From: Baffinella frigidus
Lineage: Eukaryota > Cryptophyceae > Cryptomonadales > Baffinellaceae
Length of the DNA: 14,090 nt
Direction of reading: 5' to 3'
Assembly: GCA_026770585.1 (NCBI GenBank)
Contig: MU646492.1
Coordinates: 26,170 to 40,259, forward strand
Shown: positions 9,801 to 12,712 of the stretch, piece by piece
How positions within the stretch are numbered: the first letter of the stretch is position 1
How the letters are laid out: each line of letters begins with the position of its first letter
The notes under the pieces: model-generated
Told to the model about the DNA's origin: nothing
Seen by the model: the letters and a program-made list of their open reading frames with translations, nothing else
The model's database searches: none
Position numbers and translations under genes: made by a program

Positions 9801-10368
9801 CCATCAGGCTGACAGCAACGTTGTGGGCTCACGCGTCTGATGGGGACGCCGGGTGTCAAGCGAGCGCGAGTGAGGGATGCTCACTTCCACTCACTTGCCT
9901 CGTTGCGACATTGTGAGCAGAAGCAACCGATGACAGGGGGAGGCGGGACGCGTCGCCGCAATTGGGCGGAGGACGGCTGGGTGTGCTAGGCCAGGTGGAG
10001 TTGCCCCGCCGGGTTCGGGAGGGTGTGGCGTGCAGGGGGACGCACTGTGCGGCAGGACTCAGCGAAAGATGGTTTGCTTTCGGGGTATGGCTCAGGGGCG
10101 TGTGCTCTGCGGCGTGGTGTCTCGCCCCCTTGAAAATCCAACACGTTCAACCGGGGGGGGGGGCGCACTGTGCGGCAAGGCTCTTCTTCTGTGTGAAGAA
10201 CTGGTCGAGGTGGTCGCACCCAACGTCCGTCCTCTCCACCTGTTTAGGGATTAGGGTTTAGGTTAAACCACCTCCACTTACTCGGGGGCCCGCCCACTCC
10301 GGCGGAACGGATCCCCGCCCATGGATCTGCGAAGGGAGCACGTCCTCGTCCCCGCCGTCCGCCGACAT
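699..10368 (-). CDS. POLD2: DNA polymerase delta small (B) subunit, ten exons, 3' end outside window
   Basis: This is the accessory subunit that binds the catalytic Pol delta subunit and links it to the other small subunits in nuclear DNA replication and repair. Ten exons (listed separately) join in frame to 299 codons plus two bases; family members are roughly 430-470 residues, so the last third is missing. Visible family blocks in order: FFTQKKSLAAQ-YSDLYFMRL (residues 43-62), EKWKGTGAVHVDRILEIP (75-92), CFVVGTIYKEMSLKPNIL (97-114), YAIIEDDSGRITL in the OB-fold (138-150), VVTGLVIAMLG and EDTGVFT-VEEVCYSGL (163-192), ILLVSGLQ-LGDADGD (207-221), MLVDYVTGNLGG (227-238), VIIAGGS (251-257) and the helix ending ELDILLTRL. 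These align without gaps in order with animal POLD2 from memory. The phosphodiesterase-like fold is expected to be catalytically inactive, as in eukaryotic homologues. The start is the first ATG after an in-frame TGA. Introns 1-9 are 42, 810, 842, 452, 1713, 1222, 1289, 1272 and 1129 nt. Identification is firm; exact splice sites are predicted from phase and homology. Confidence 0.93.
902..987. mobile_element. Foldback element, family B copy 1
   Basis: Imperfect inverted repeat of about 35 bp arms: left TGTTATCTTAAGGGTGG...GCTATGTTA, right arm reverse complement TGCTATCTTACGGGTGG...GCTATGTTAAAGC. The whole element is about 86 bp with no coding capacity, as for a MITE or other foldback element. 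Two related copies are at 1090-1177 and 6416-6522. Confidence 0.75.
1090..1177. mobile_element. Foldback element, family B copy 2
   Basis: Same end motif as copy 1: GCTATCTGAGGGGGTGG on the left and CCACCCTTAAGATAGCAC on the right, plus the internal GCTATGTTAAAGC. It sits in the same position relative to the exon 10 5'-end copies as copy 1, so it may have been copied along with them rather than inserted separately. Confidence 0.72.
1252..1369. other. Unassigned intronic stretch
   Basis: About 120 bp of lower-GC sequence in POLD2 intron 9 between the exon 10 echoes and a foldback element. I see no coding potential, repeat or splice signal that can be supported. Confidence 0.4.
1370..1519. mobile_element. 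Foldback element, family E copy 1
   Basis: Outer arms CATCTCGGCGAATATTTGA and, reversed, CATCCGGTGGAGTATTCGA, then TACGAT-, then the inner module GGCAACGAAAATTACTACA with its partner CATTTTCGTTGCAA. Total about 150 bp. The inner module recurs in five other places in the window with quite different outer arms. Confidence 0.75.
1628..1650 (+). repeat. Possible inverted fragment of exon 9
   Basis: Plus-strand TACGTCACCGGCAACCTTGG resembles the exon 9 segment TACGTGACTGGCAACCTCGG (17 of 20), in the opposite orientation to the gene. It is a short match in a region where clearer exon 9 copies exist, so it is plausible but weak. Confidence 0.45.
1680..1733. repeat. CCCCAAA heptamer array in POLD2 intron 9
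   Basis: About seven heptamers of CCCCAAA type on the plus strand, so the POLD2 sense strand is G-rich (GGGGTTTGGGG), opposite to the arrays in introns 1, 4 and 10. It starts exactly at the donor GTGCGGGG of the exon 9 copy ending at 1733. Confidence 0.85.
1733..1851 (-). repeat. Two downstream partial copies of exon 9
   Basis: Positions 1733-1789 repeat the last 57 nt of exon 9 (VTGNLGGKEDHSEAANIVK, open) with the donor GTGCGG. Positions 1822-1851 repeat the VDYVTGNLG part but with ACGT duplicated (TACGTACGTGAC), which shifts the frame. Between them are AACCCTC heptamers. Confidence 0.85.
1852..1976. repeat. Degenerate CCCGAAA / TTTGAAG array, start of intron 9
   Basis: Tandem units of about 14 bp built from CCCGAAA plus ATTTGAAG or AATTGAAG, running up to the exon 9 donor. 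The 14-bp period is two heptamers, so this is probably a higher-order form of the intron's heptamer repeat. Confidence 0.8.
1977..2084 (-). CDS. POLD2: POLD2 exon 9
   Basis: Thirty-six codons: LGDADGDPLAVEMLVDYV, then TGNLGGKEDHSEAANIVK. It matches the family segment '[LM]-L-V-D-x-[VL]-x-G-x-L-G' and the following helix 'A-A-x-[IV]-x-[KR]'. Acceptor CTCGCAG; donor GTGCGG, which starts a G-rich intron. Phase 0 at both ends. Broken copies lie on both sides. Confidence 0.92.
2100..2310. repeat. Minisatellite of about 24 bp, GAGTTGAAAAGGATGAAACTAT
   Basis: Six or more degenerate tandem units of ATGAGTTG(A/G)AA(A/T/C)GGATGAAA(C/T)TAT, decaying toward 2310 into GAGTTGAATAGGA-type units. It lies just upstream (in the POLD2 sense) of the exon 9 acceptor. 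Isolated units reappear at 2486-2525 and 2782-2830, so the array once extended across the later insertion at 2526-2781. Confidence 0.85.
2327..2468. repeat. Upstream exon 9 copy with internal inversion
   Basis: On the minus strand 2415-2468 repeats the first half of exon 9 (LGDANGDLFAVEMLVDYV). The second half (VTGNLGGKEDHSEAANIVK, then GT) lies at 2354-2410 on the plus strand. A short minus-strand piece GNLGGK follows at about 2331-2350. CCGAGGTTCCC/GGGAACCTCGG forms a hairpin at the left inversion edge. The acceptor AG is mutated to GG, so this copy cannot be spliced as an exon. Confidence 0.88.
2526..2781. mobile_element. Foldback element, family F, with 5-bp target duplication
   Basis: Long inverted repeats of about 80 bp begin TGTGAGGACGGAGTCCTGGA and end with its complement. 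The right terminus is repeated once more (GTCCAGGACTCCGTCCTCAC). The element is flanked by AGTTG on both sides (2521-2525 and 2782-2786) and interrupts one GAGTTGAA minisatellite unit. The inner arm AGCCTATTTC/GAAATAGGCT continues the foldback. No transposase; a non-autonomous element is inferred. Confidence 0.85.
2929..3076. mobile_element. Foldback element, family A copy 1
   Basis: The left end CCACACGAGGTTATCCATGC-GAACAGAATAAA is shared with the family A copy at 7425. Inner arms CAGAATAAATGTCGATTG pair with CAATCGACTTTTATTCTG. The centre is a near-perfect palindrome at about 2998-3041 containing GGTCACGTGGCGCCCG and its complement. The right terminal ~20 bp are missing. A direct repeat TAACAAAAGAAGCGAACCGT (2897 and 3077) flanks it. 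Confidence 0.78.
3165..3232. repeat. Short hairpin, AAGTTG(A/T)C...GTCAACTTTGG
   Basis: CTCAAGTTGTCATCCTGGGTTCGTGGTACAAATCCGTCAACTTTGG-type hairpin. Close relatives are at about 8514-8566, 12963-13013 and 13762-13817. In two of these it is an inner part of the CTAGCTCTG element family, so this is probably a fragment of that family. Confidence 0.6.
3357..3449 (-). CDS. POLD2: POLD2 exon 8 (OB to phosphodiesterase domain)
   Basis: Thirty-one codons: VEEVCYSGLAEQPPAGEQ then AKGASILLVSGLQ. It holds the linker 'V-E-[DE]-x-[CY]-x-x-x-L-x-x-Q-x-P-x-P' and the first strand of the phosphodiesterase-like domain, 'V-x-L-[VL]-S-G-L'. Acceptor CGGCAG, donor GTCACC, both phase 0. Two upstream partial copies keep the acceptor but lose the ILLVSGLQ end. 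Confidence 0.91.
3600..3802 (-). repeat. Two upstream copies of the exon 8 5' part
   Basis: 3617-3673 repeats VEEVCYSGLAEQPPAGEQA with acceptor CAG and diverges before the ILLVSGLQ end. 3767-3789 repeats only VEEVCYSG with its acceptor, then continues as DFHSAQ. Identity to exon 8 stays high up to a sharp break in each case. Confidence 0.88.
4030..4170. repeat. Inverted exon 8 fragment forming a large hairpin
   Basis: Minus strand 4035-4087 carries GTGTGCTACTCGGGAGACTT-CCACTCAGCTCGAACC. Plus strand 4097-4139 carries GAGGAGGTGTGCTACTCGGG-AGGCTTCCACTCAGCTCGAACC, so the E-E-V-C-Y-S-G part of exon 8 is present in both orientations 10 bp apart. A third arm, GAGACTTCCACTCAGCTCGA, follows at 4149-4170 in the plus orientation. 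Confidence 0.85.
4400..4523 (-). repeat. Diverged downstream copy of exon 7
   Basis: Minus strand reads NGLFISMLGICVEDTGAFTV against VTGLVIAMLGTCMEDTGVFT in exon 7, and keeps TTCACG before GTCGCT, the exon 7 donor position. The start (GTAACGGG) has lost the GTGGTGACT beginning and its acceptor. It is the only exon 7 copy on the downstream side. Confidence 0.8.
4524..4645. repeat. CCACCCT heptamer array, POLD2 intron 7
   Basis: About 15 tandem 7-mers of CCACCCT with scattered CCACGCT, CCATCCA and CCGTCCA variants. The 7-bp period is kept although the sequence is unlike TTTAGGG. The POLD2 sense strand is G-rich here (AGGGTGG). Confidence 0.88.
4739..4801 (-). CDS. POLD2: POLD2 exon 7 (OB-fold)
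   Basis: Exactly 21 codons: VVTGLVIAMLGTCMEDTGVF and T, equivalent to the family motif 'V-T-G-x-V-[LI]-A-[VM]-x-G-x-x-x-[DE]-x-G-x-F'. The next exon starts V-E-E, restoring '-G-x-F-x-V-E-[DE]-'. Among the repeated copies of this exon only this one keeps both an acceptor (ATACAG) and the TTCACG|GTC end required by phase and homology; the other acceptor-bearing copies diverge after GGTGTC(TTC). Confidence 0.9.
4802..5440 (-). repeat. Exon 7 echo array, ~210-bp units with foldback inside
   Basis: The block GAAGAC(A/G)CCGGTGTCCTCC starts at 4742 (the real exon), 4953, 5159 and 5376: periods 211, 206 and 217. Each copy holds about 50 nt of the exon 7 5' end with an acceptor CAG (exon starts 5010, 5219, 5435) reading V-V/T-x-L-V-I-A/T-M-L-G-T/A-C. 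Each then holds one family E foldback, at 4825-4944, 5034-5152 and 5245-5368. Confidence 0.9.
4825..4944. mobile_element. Foldback element, family E copies 4-6 (first of three)
   Basis: Inner arms CCAACGAAATTTACCACACA and TGTGTGGTAAATTTCGTTGA. Outer arms AATCCTTTCTAACACGGG and, reversed, AATCCTTCTACAAAGGGG. Equivalent copies at 5034-5152 and 5245-5368 occupy the same place in each array unit, so they were multiplied together with the exon fragments rather than inserted three times. Confidence 0.82.
5440..5713. repeat. 36-bp tandem repeat with exon 7 tips at each end
   Basis: Four adjacent 36-bp units GAAGGTAGCTGTRYYAAGGT-TCTTGG.ACACGGGAT at 5525-5668 and one separate unit at 5440-5475. Both the single unit and the array are followed by TC(C/A)GCTAGCTGGATCAAGGTT and then a 23-nt exon 7 tip with acceptor (exon starts 5520 and 5713). 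No spacers occur between units, so it is not CRISPR-like. Confidence 0.92.
5740..6005. other. Unique intronic stretch with a 75-codon open frame
   Basis: This part of POLD2 intron 6 lacks the repeats seen elsewhere. On the minus strand 5909-5682 is open and begins MGYVLTAWMKSIDFHVWL; I do not recognise it, and it overlaps the last exon 7 tip. It could be a remnant of an inserted sequence. Two ATTAAATTAAAC repeats lie at 5988-6013 next to the exon 6 donor. Confidence 0.35.
6024..6137 (-). CDS. POLD2: POLD2 exon 6 (OB-fold strands)
   Basis: Exactly 38 codons, VEAMRKNFVDAADYAIIEDD then SGRITLDLSAEGVPACGE, corresponding to the 'L-x-x-E-D-x-x-[GQ]-R-I-x-L' strands of the OB-fold. Acceptor TCTCTCACTCTAG has a good pyrimidine tract; donor GTCAGT. 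It is the only full-length member of an array of eight related pieces; the others are cut short or diverge after the DDSGR block, which is why this one is called as the functional exon. Confidence 0.92.
6138..7130 (-). repeat. Exon 6 echo array, seven ragged 5'-end copies
   Basis: Copies of the exon 6 start lie upstream of the exon, at 6231-6252, 6304-6380, 6531-6596, 6671-6700, 6797-6823, 6911-6937 and 7115-7124 (exonic lengths about 22, 77, 66, 30, 27, 27 and 10 nt). Every one begins directly after AG (CAG, AAG, TTAG, CTAG, CCAG, ACAG, GCAG). Some carry N-F-V-D like the exon, the more distant ones N-Y-V-D or N-Y-V/I-S. The spacers share the motif CTCGATNCCTAGAGC and CCTGCTC..AACCTCGA.GAT.ATAAATC. 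Confidence 0.9.
6416..6522. mobile_element. Foldback element, family B copy 3
   Basis: Left arm TTTTGCGCTATCTCCAGGGTG, right arm CACCCACAAGATAGCAAAG with an extra internal CACCCTTAAGATAGCTGAAAT. Same end motif as the copies at 902 and 1090. It lies between two exon 6 copies. Confidence 0.68.
7131..7424. repeat. Degenerate continuation of the exon 6 spacer repeats
   Basis: Sequence at about 7030-7090 and 7190-7250 is a diverged tandem pair: (A/T)CG(T)GAATTCC.TT(C)CGTA/TACAGGCCC and CCTGCTC(C/T)(A/G)GAACC(T/C)CGA(T/G)GATGATAAATCACCC. No exon piece remains after 7124. I see no coding potential. Confidence 0.65.
7425..7605. mobile_element. Foldback element, family A copy 2, with empty-site proof
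   Basis: Ends CCATACGAGGTTATCCATGC and, reversed, CCACACGAGGCTATCCATGC, with a central palindrome at about 7484-7525 (ATCACGTTTCCGTACGGA and complement). The flanks TATTGTATGGGGGAGG and GGCACCGGCGCGCCG are contiguous (sharing GG) at 7831-7860, which is the same duplicated segment without the insert. The element is therefore 181 bp, with an apparent 2-bp (GG) target duplication. Confidence 0.9.
7606..7649 (-). repeat. Downstream copy of the exon 5 3' end with donor
   Basis: Repeats NILTDITNKDGAP and the donor GTGCC, identical to 7851-7889 over 39 exonic nt and 240 bp away. The match stops abruptly inside exon 5. The copy's intron side was later split by the family A element ending at 7605. 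Confidence 0.9.
7650..7845. other. Intron 5 spacer without recognisable genes
   Basis: About 195 bp of mixed sequence between the exon 5 copy and exon 5. It holds GTTGACATGATTTATACCAC, a faint relative of the AAGTTGAC...GTACC hairpins, and otherwise nothing that I can support. Confidence 0.4.
7851..7935 (-). CDS. POLD2: POLD2 exon 5
   Basis: Eighty-five nt: one base completing Arg, then CFVVGTIYKEMSLKPNIL and TDITNKDGAP. This is the 'C-V-V-V-G-T-[LI]-[FY]-K-x-M-x-L-K/Q-P-x-I-L' signature of Pol delta B subunits. Acceptor CCCTAG is itself the end of the adjoining CCCTAAA array; donor GTGCCT, phase 0. Confidence 0.93.
7936..8387. repeat. Telomere-like TTTAGGG array filling POLD2 intron 4
   Basis: Essentially the whole 452-nt intron consists of TTTAGGG heptamers and variants (TTTGGGG, TGTAGGG, TTCAGGG, TCTAGGG). 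On the sense strand it is (CCCTAAA)n, and the acceptor of exon 5, CCCTAG, is formed by the last unit. The degeneracy and the exons on both sides show that it is interstitial and old rather than a chromosome end. Confidence 0.95.
8388..8455 (-). CDS. POLD2: POLD2 exon 4
   Basis: Sixty-eight nt, 22 codons plus CG: AEKWKGTGAVHVDRILEIP then VGQ and a split Arg codon. This is the family block W-x-G-x-x-V-x-V-x-x-I-L-x-[IL] that precedes the OB-fold. Acceptor CGGCAG follows a C-rich tract; donor GTGACG runs directly into CCCTAAA-like sequence. Confidence 0.9.
8478..8590. mobile_element. Partial CTAGCTC-family element
   Basis: Begins TAGCTCAGCCTCACTCGGG, contains the CTCAAGTTGACATGCTGG...GGTACAAAATTGTCAACTTT hairpin and ends GGAGCCCAGGCTCACC, as in the more complete copy at 13583-13878. 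It separates exon 4 from its half-inverted copy. Confidence 0.6.
8589..8643. repeat. Exon 4 copy with inverted second half
   Basis: Minus strand 8625-8643 gives the first 19 nt of exon 4 after an intact acceptor. The following exon part, G-A-V-H-V-D-R-I-L-E-I-P, is on the plus strand at 8589-8626. The order and break point mimic the half-inverted exon 9 copy at 2327-2468. Confidence 0.88.
9012..9133. mobile_element. CTAGCTCTG-family foldback with 10-bp direct repeats
   Basis: Terminal arms CTGGCTCTGCCTGAGTTTTT and, reversed, CTAGCTCTGCCTGAGTTTTA, continuing CTGGCT(T/C)GTCCT. Flanked on both sides by AACATGCATC (9002-9011 and 9134-9143), a probable 9-10 bp target duplication. About 122 bp, non-coding. 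Confidence 0.85.
9298..9358 (-). CDS. POLD2: POLD2 exon 3
   Basis: Sixty-one nt encoding the end of the split Gln codon plus YSDLYFMRLQTLKPDVAAVA, matching the conserved 'QYxxLYxxRLxxLKP' segment near the N-terminus of the family. Acceptor GAGCAG has a poor pyrimidine tract, but phase 2 entry and homology both require it; donor GTACGA. The frame is also open upstream through two VTPGVPI repeats, so a longer exon cannot be fully excluded. Confidence 0.84.
9362..9515. repeat. VTPGVPI-type 21-bp repeats and a hairpin in intron 2
   Basis: GATGGGGACGCCGGGTGTTA is repeated at about 9367-9408, again singly at 9839-9860, with relatives GTCGGGTGTCAAGCCGGGTG at 9749-9772. A hairpin follows at 9433-9515: GACCAAATCGTTGCTG pairs with CAGCAACCCGATTCAGGATTTGGTC-type sequence around AACCTCGCTGGAATCCGGCGAGGTT. 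The frame stays open into exon 3 but has no family similarity. Confidence 0.7.
9569..9717. mobile_element. Foldback element, family E copy 2
   Basis: Arms of about 40 bp, GATCTAATCGCGGCGAGTAT-TTATGATAAATACGCACCGG and its near-complement, enclose the inner module ACGAAATTTACTACGCAAAT...GTGTAGTAAACTTCGTTGCCGG. 149 bp, non-coding. Confidence 0.88.
9720..10040. other. Intron 2 GC-rich stretch, no gene
   Basis: GC-rich spacer with two 20-bp repeat relatives (see 9362-9515) at 9749 and 9839. I see no conserved coding block or element end here. Confidence 0.4.
10041..10060 (-). repeat. Downstream copy of the exon 2 donor end
   Basis: Minus strand CTGCCGCACA|GTGCG repeats the exon 2 end GCCGCACA|GTGCG, 123 bp away from the real donor (10168). 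Only about 15-20 nt are shared, and the frame is shifted by one. Confidence 0.65.
10169..10239 (-). CDS. POLD2: POLD2 exon 2
   Basis: Seventy-one nt, 23 codons plus CA. It encodes VERTDVGCDHLDQFF followed by TQKKSLAA, and the split codon CA|G gives Gln before Tyr of exon 3. This recreates the family pattern F-x-x-x-[KR]-[KR]-S-[FL]-x-x-Q-Y in front of the conserved 'LY..RL' motif. Acceptor AAACAG; donor GTGCGC, weak. Confidence 0.85.
10240..10281 (-). other. POLD2 intron 1, 42 nt, telomere-like
   Basis: A very short intron from GTAAGT to AACAG. Its 3' half is made of CCTAAACCCTAATCCC, that is, degenerate CCCTAAA heptamers on the sense strand running straight into the acceptor. Removing it joins phase-0 exons. 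It shows the smallest intron this gene tolerates and that heptamer sequence can serve as the branch/polypyrimidine region. Confidence 0.78.
10282..10368 (-). CDS. POLD2: POLD2 exon 1 (start codon)
   Basis: Twenty-nine codons beginning MSADGGDEDVLPSQ, an acidic then Gly/Pro-rich leader that is not conserved in the family. An in-frame TGA lies upstream with no intervening ATG, which supports this start, although the context (C at -3, T at +4) is not a strong initiation context. The exon ends CCCCGA before a near-ideal donor GTAAGT, phase 0. Confidence 0.82.
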
Positions 10369-10755
10369 GTGCCAGCCAGATGGAGCGAGAAGGAAAATCC
10401 GACGGCACCCCACTCACAAACCTGTTCCCTGCCATGGTCCTAGGGTGCTCTCGCGACATGGCGCACGGGACGCAAAGCGGCGAAATACACCACGCCACCC
10501 ACCCAGCGCCGCGTCGCACGAACATCGCGGCGGTTCAGAAGGCACGGGGACCGTGCTGCGAAGTGCACTGGACTCTCCTCCGGAGGAGAGGAATAACAGC
10601 GGCGATTCCGACAGCACCGGAAGGTGCCCGCACGCAGGGGGTGGAAATGAGACCTGATGGGGCGGGGCTTCGACTTCGGAAGCGGAGAGGGGCGCGAGGA
10701 GCTCCTGGGGGAGCATCTGGACGTCGACCATCGATCCGATCCCAGCGGCAAAACT

Positions 10756-10763
10756 GGCGGGAA
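10756..10763. promoter_or_regulatory. E2F-like site, GGCGGGAA
   Basis: ACTGGCGGGAACG matches the core of E2F/DP sites (TTCCCGCC on the minus strand), 388 bp upstream of the POLD2 start codon. E2F control of replication genes is well known in plants and animals. An 8-bp match in GC-rich DNA can arise by chance. Confidence 0.3.
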
Positions 10764-10828
10764 CGAAACTCGGGTCCGACCGAAAGTGGCCGGTCCGTCA
10801 ACTTGTTACCATTAAGTTGCCTCAAACG

Positions 10829-10893
10829 GCAAAAGTGGTGGGGGCCCCCACCACTTTTGCTGTTGGGCCCCCACCACTTTTGGTTGGGGCCCA
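10829..10893. repeat. Perfect 32-bp palindrome plus second inverted repeat
   Basis: 10829-10860 is a perfect palindrome centred on GGGGGCCCCC with arms GCAAAAGTGGTGG. It is followed at 10862-10893 by GTTGGGCCCC...GGGGCCCAAC, which contains another CCACCACTTTTGG. It may be a small foldback element or a regulatory cruciform in the shared upstream region. Confidence 0.85.
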
Positions 10894-11230
10894 ACGAACT
10901 CATCTCCATACCTGGCGGCAATTGCAAGGAAGGGCACGCCTTGCTGCCCGCTTCAAGACGACATTCCGTCAGCCCTGCGATCCTGATCTGCCGCTCTTAT
11001 ACATGGGATCGATGGCGGGTCCGGCGTGAGGAGGTAGAAGTCTAGGTTCGATCGGTTGTGTACAAGCAACTGGTCATCGGGTCCACCGAAAAGAGCAAGG
11101 CCACTGAGGCAGAGCCGGCCTGGGCGCCTGGAGAGAACAGATCAGAGGAAACAGCGCACGAATCCGCGTGACGCCTCCGGGAGGCGGGACCACTGGTCTC
11201 GGAGAGCGGTAGAATGGTTCGCTCCGCCCC

Positions 11231-12008
11231 ATGGGCAGCGAGGGCCCTCTCGTTCCTCCTCCCCATCACCCTCGTCCTGCAGCTCCCTGCGGACCCCGCC
11301 ACTTCTGCGCCGCCCCAGCCGAGACCGCCGGGAGCTGTGCAGGTCCCCCTCCCCCCTCTCCCTCCAGATCCTCCTCCCTGCACGAAAGCACACCCACCCG
11401 ACTTGTGAGCAAGCCCCAACTAACTGCGAGCACGACGCAGGGTGCGGCGAGCAATGGCGGCGCGGCGATGATGCAGCGCCTCCGCGCCTCGGGCGGCGTC
11501 CCGAACGCGCACGCGGGCACTCACGCCCAATCCGCACCGAACGCAAGAGCGGGCGCCCCTTTCTCCTGGAAGGGGGGGGGCACAAGCGCACCTCCCCAGG
11601 GGCCTCCCCGCAGCAACCTCCCCTCGTCTCAGAAGCGCACCGCGAATGGAAAGCGCAAGGGACCGAAGGGACCCCTCCCCGGAGGGGGAAAAGCAAAGGG
11701 GAAGAGCCCTGCCGCAGGGCTGGGGAAGAAAGCTGGGGGGAAGGTTATCGGCAAGCGCCCGTTCGACGACAAGGCGAAGAGGAATGGGAACACCCCTGCC
11801 CCCAGGCCGGTCATCAGGCGAGGGACCGGGGTGGGATCCTCTGGGGCGGGGGGGGGGGCGGTGGGAAGAGGGGGGTTCGCGCGGGTAGGGGGTAGGGGGC
11901 GGGTGGGGGGGCGGGATCCGGTGACGGGGCGGGGGCGGAAGAAGAGGATCAAGATGGAGCTTCCGAAGGGGTGGCAGATGTGCAGGACGCTGGGAGAGCC
12001 TGTCGCTG
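11231..12008 (+). CDS. Capping-enzyme-like gene exon 1
   Basis: Open in one frame through GEPVA, then donor GTATAC at 12009, phase 1. The first ~80 residues are Pro/Ser/Ala-rich and look like low-complexity sequence. The C-terminal 20 residues carry the recognisable motif. A 36-nt intron-like segment (11405-11440: GTGAGC, CTAAC, GCAG) lies in phase 0 and could be removed without changing the frame. Confidence 0.6.
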
Positions 12009-12712
12009 GTATACCCCCAAACCCTGCACCCTCAGCCCTAAGCCATGACCCCTACACCGGCAACCCTAAACCCGAAACCCCAAACCCTGAACCCTGAACC
12101 CTGAACCCTAAACCCTGAACCCCACACCGAAAATCCTAAATCCTAAACCCTAAACCCTAAACCCTAAACCCTAAACCCTACACCCTAAACCCGAAACCCT
12201 AAACCCTAACCCCTAAACCGTGTGAGTGCGAAGCCCAAACCCTACCCCCGCCTACCAACTCGGTTCCTGGTTTCTTTACAGCAATGCCGCACGTTTCCGT
12301 GGCGCGTCCTTTCGGGCATGCTTGCTTGCTCCGGTGGGTTGTTGCTCGTTCCGGTGGGTGGTTGCTGCTCGTTCCCATGGGCTGTTGCTGCTCGTTCCGG
12401 TGGGTTGTTGCTGCTCGTTCCGGTGGGTTGTTGGTAGAGGCGTGTGCGTAGCCGCACTGGACATCAACGGTTGAGGGAACCTTTACCCCCAAACCCTAAG
12501 CCCTAAACCCTAACCCCAAAAACCTCAACCCTCAAACCCTACATCCTAACCCCCTCAACCTCGAACCCGAAAACCGAAAACCGAAACCCTAAACCCTAAA
12601 CCCTAAACAGGGAAACCCTAAACTCTAAACCCTCAACCTAACACGTCTGTGCGGGGCCTCTCGCAGATGCCCTTCTATTTTCGCTCAAGGTGCCTCTCGA
12701 CGAGGCGTTCAG
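11231..12712 (+). CDS. Putative mRNA capping enzyme (RNA 5'-triphosphatase N-terminus), partial
   Basis: Two exons give a basic Gly/Lys/Pro-rich leader (repeated KGK, GGGKAKGK, GRGRVGGRD) followed by ELPKGWQMCRTLGEPVA-DALLFSLKVPLDEAF. The latter fits the opening of plant and animal capping-enzyme triphosphatase domains, 'P-x-G-W-x-x-C-x-x-x-G-x-x-[IV]-x-x-x-x-x-x-x-K-V-P-L-x-E-x-F', and of the related PIR1/DUSP11 phosphatases. Such enzymes remove the gamma phosphate of nascent mRNA in the nucleus; the catalytic HCxxxxxR loop and any guanylyltransferase domain would be past the right edge. The start is uncertain: Met at 11231, or the in-frame Met-Met at 11468 in a better context. The gene is transcribed away from POLD2. 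Confidence 0.65.
12014..12222. repeat. CCCTAAA array, intron 1 of the capping-enzyme-like gene
   Basis: Heptamers AACCCTA and variants (CCCTGAA, CCCGAAA), C-rich on the sense strand as in POLD2 introns 1, 4 and 10 although this gene is on the opposite strand. It begins five bases inside the intron. Confidence 0.93.
12331..12432. repeat. Minisatellite TCCGGTGGGTTGTTGCTGCTCGT
   Basis: About four to five tandem units of 21-24 bp of (T/C)CCGGTGGGTTGTTGCTGCTCG inside the first intron. The units also contain TTGCTGCTCG. An acceptor-like TTTCTTTACAG lies just before it at 12272-12282, but no conserved coding follows. Confidence 0.88.
12486..12650. repeat. Degenerate CCCTAAA array before exon 2
   Basis: AACCCTA, AACCTCA and GAAAACC units with a clean CCCTAAA run at about 12586-12608, ending shortly before the exon 2 acceptor. 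Confidence 0.88.
12667..12712 (+). CDS. Capping-enzyme-like gene exon 2
   Basis: Forty-six nt after a good acceptor CCTCTCGCAG. Joining G|AT gives Asp, then ALLFSLKVPLDEAF and a split codon AG|. The match to 'KVPL.E.F' exactly follows the motif ending exon 1, which supports both splice sites. Donor GTTCAA is weak. Confidence 0.68.

Larger units (their letters stand above)
10369..11230. promoter_or_regulatory. Divergent intergenic region of POLD2 and capping-enzyme gene
   Basis: GC-rich interval between the POLD2 start codon and the first candidate start of the plus-strand gene. It must hold both promoters if the two starts are right. Several long open frames cross it on both strands, as expected for GC-rich DNA; none shows a domain that I know. 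No TATA box is evident at a convincing distance. Confidence 0.5.

Noticed and set aside
10380-11045. 221-codon open frame on the plus strand in the intergenic region
   Set aside because: It starts 12 bp from the POLD2 ATG, runs through the palindrome and has no recognisable domain; long chance frames are expected at this GC content.
11214-11408. Short frame resembling a signal peptide (MVRSAPWAARALSFLLPITL)
   Set aside because: It overlaps the capping-enzyme-like exon in another frame, ends quickly in a Pro-rich stretch, and both continuation and splicing lead to early stops.
12272-12330. TTTCTTTACAG as the real acceptor of exon 2
   Set aside because: The sequence that follows gives no match to the capping-enzyme motif, whereas the acceptor at 12666 restores it in phase.
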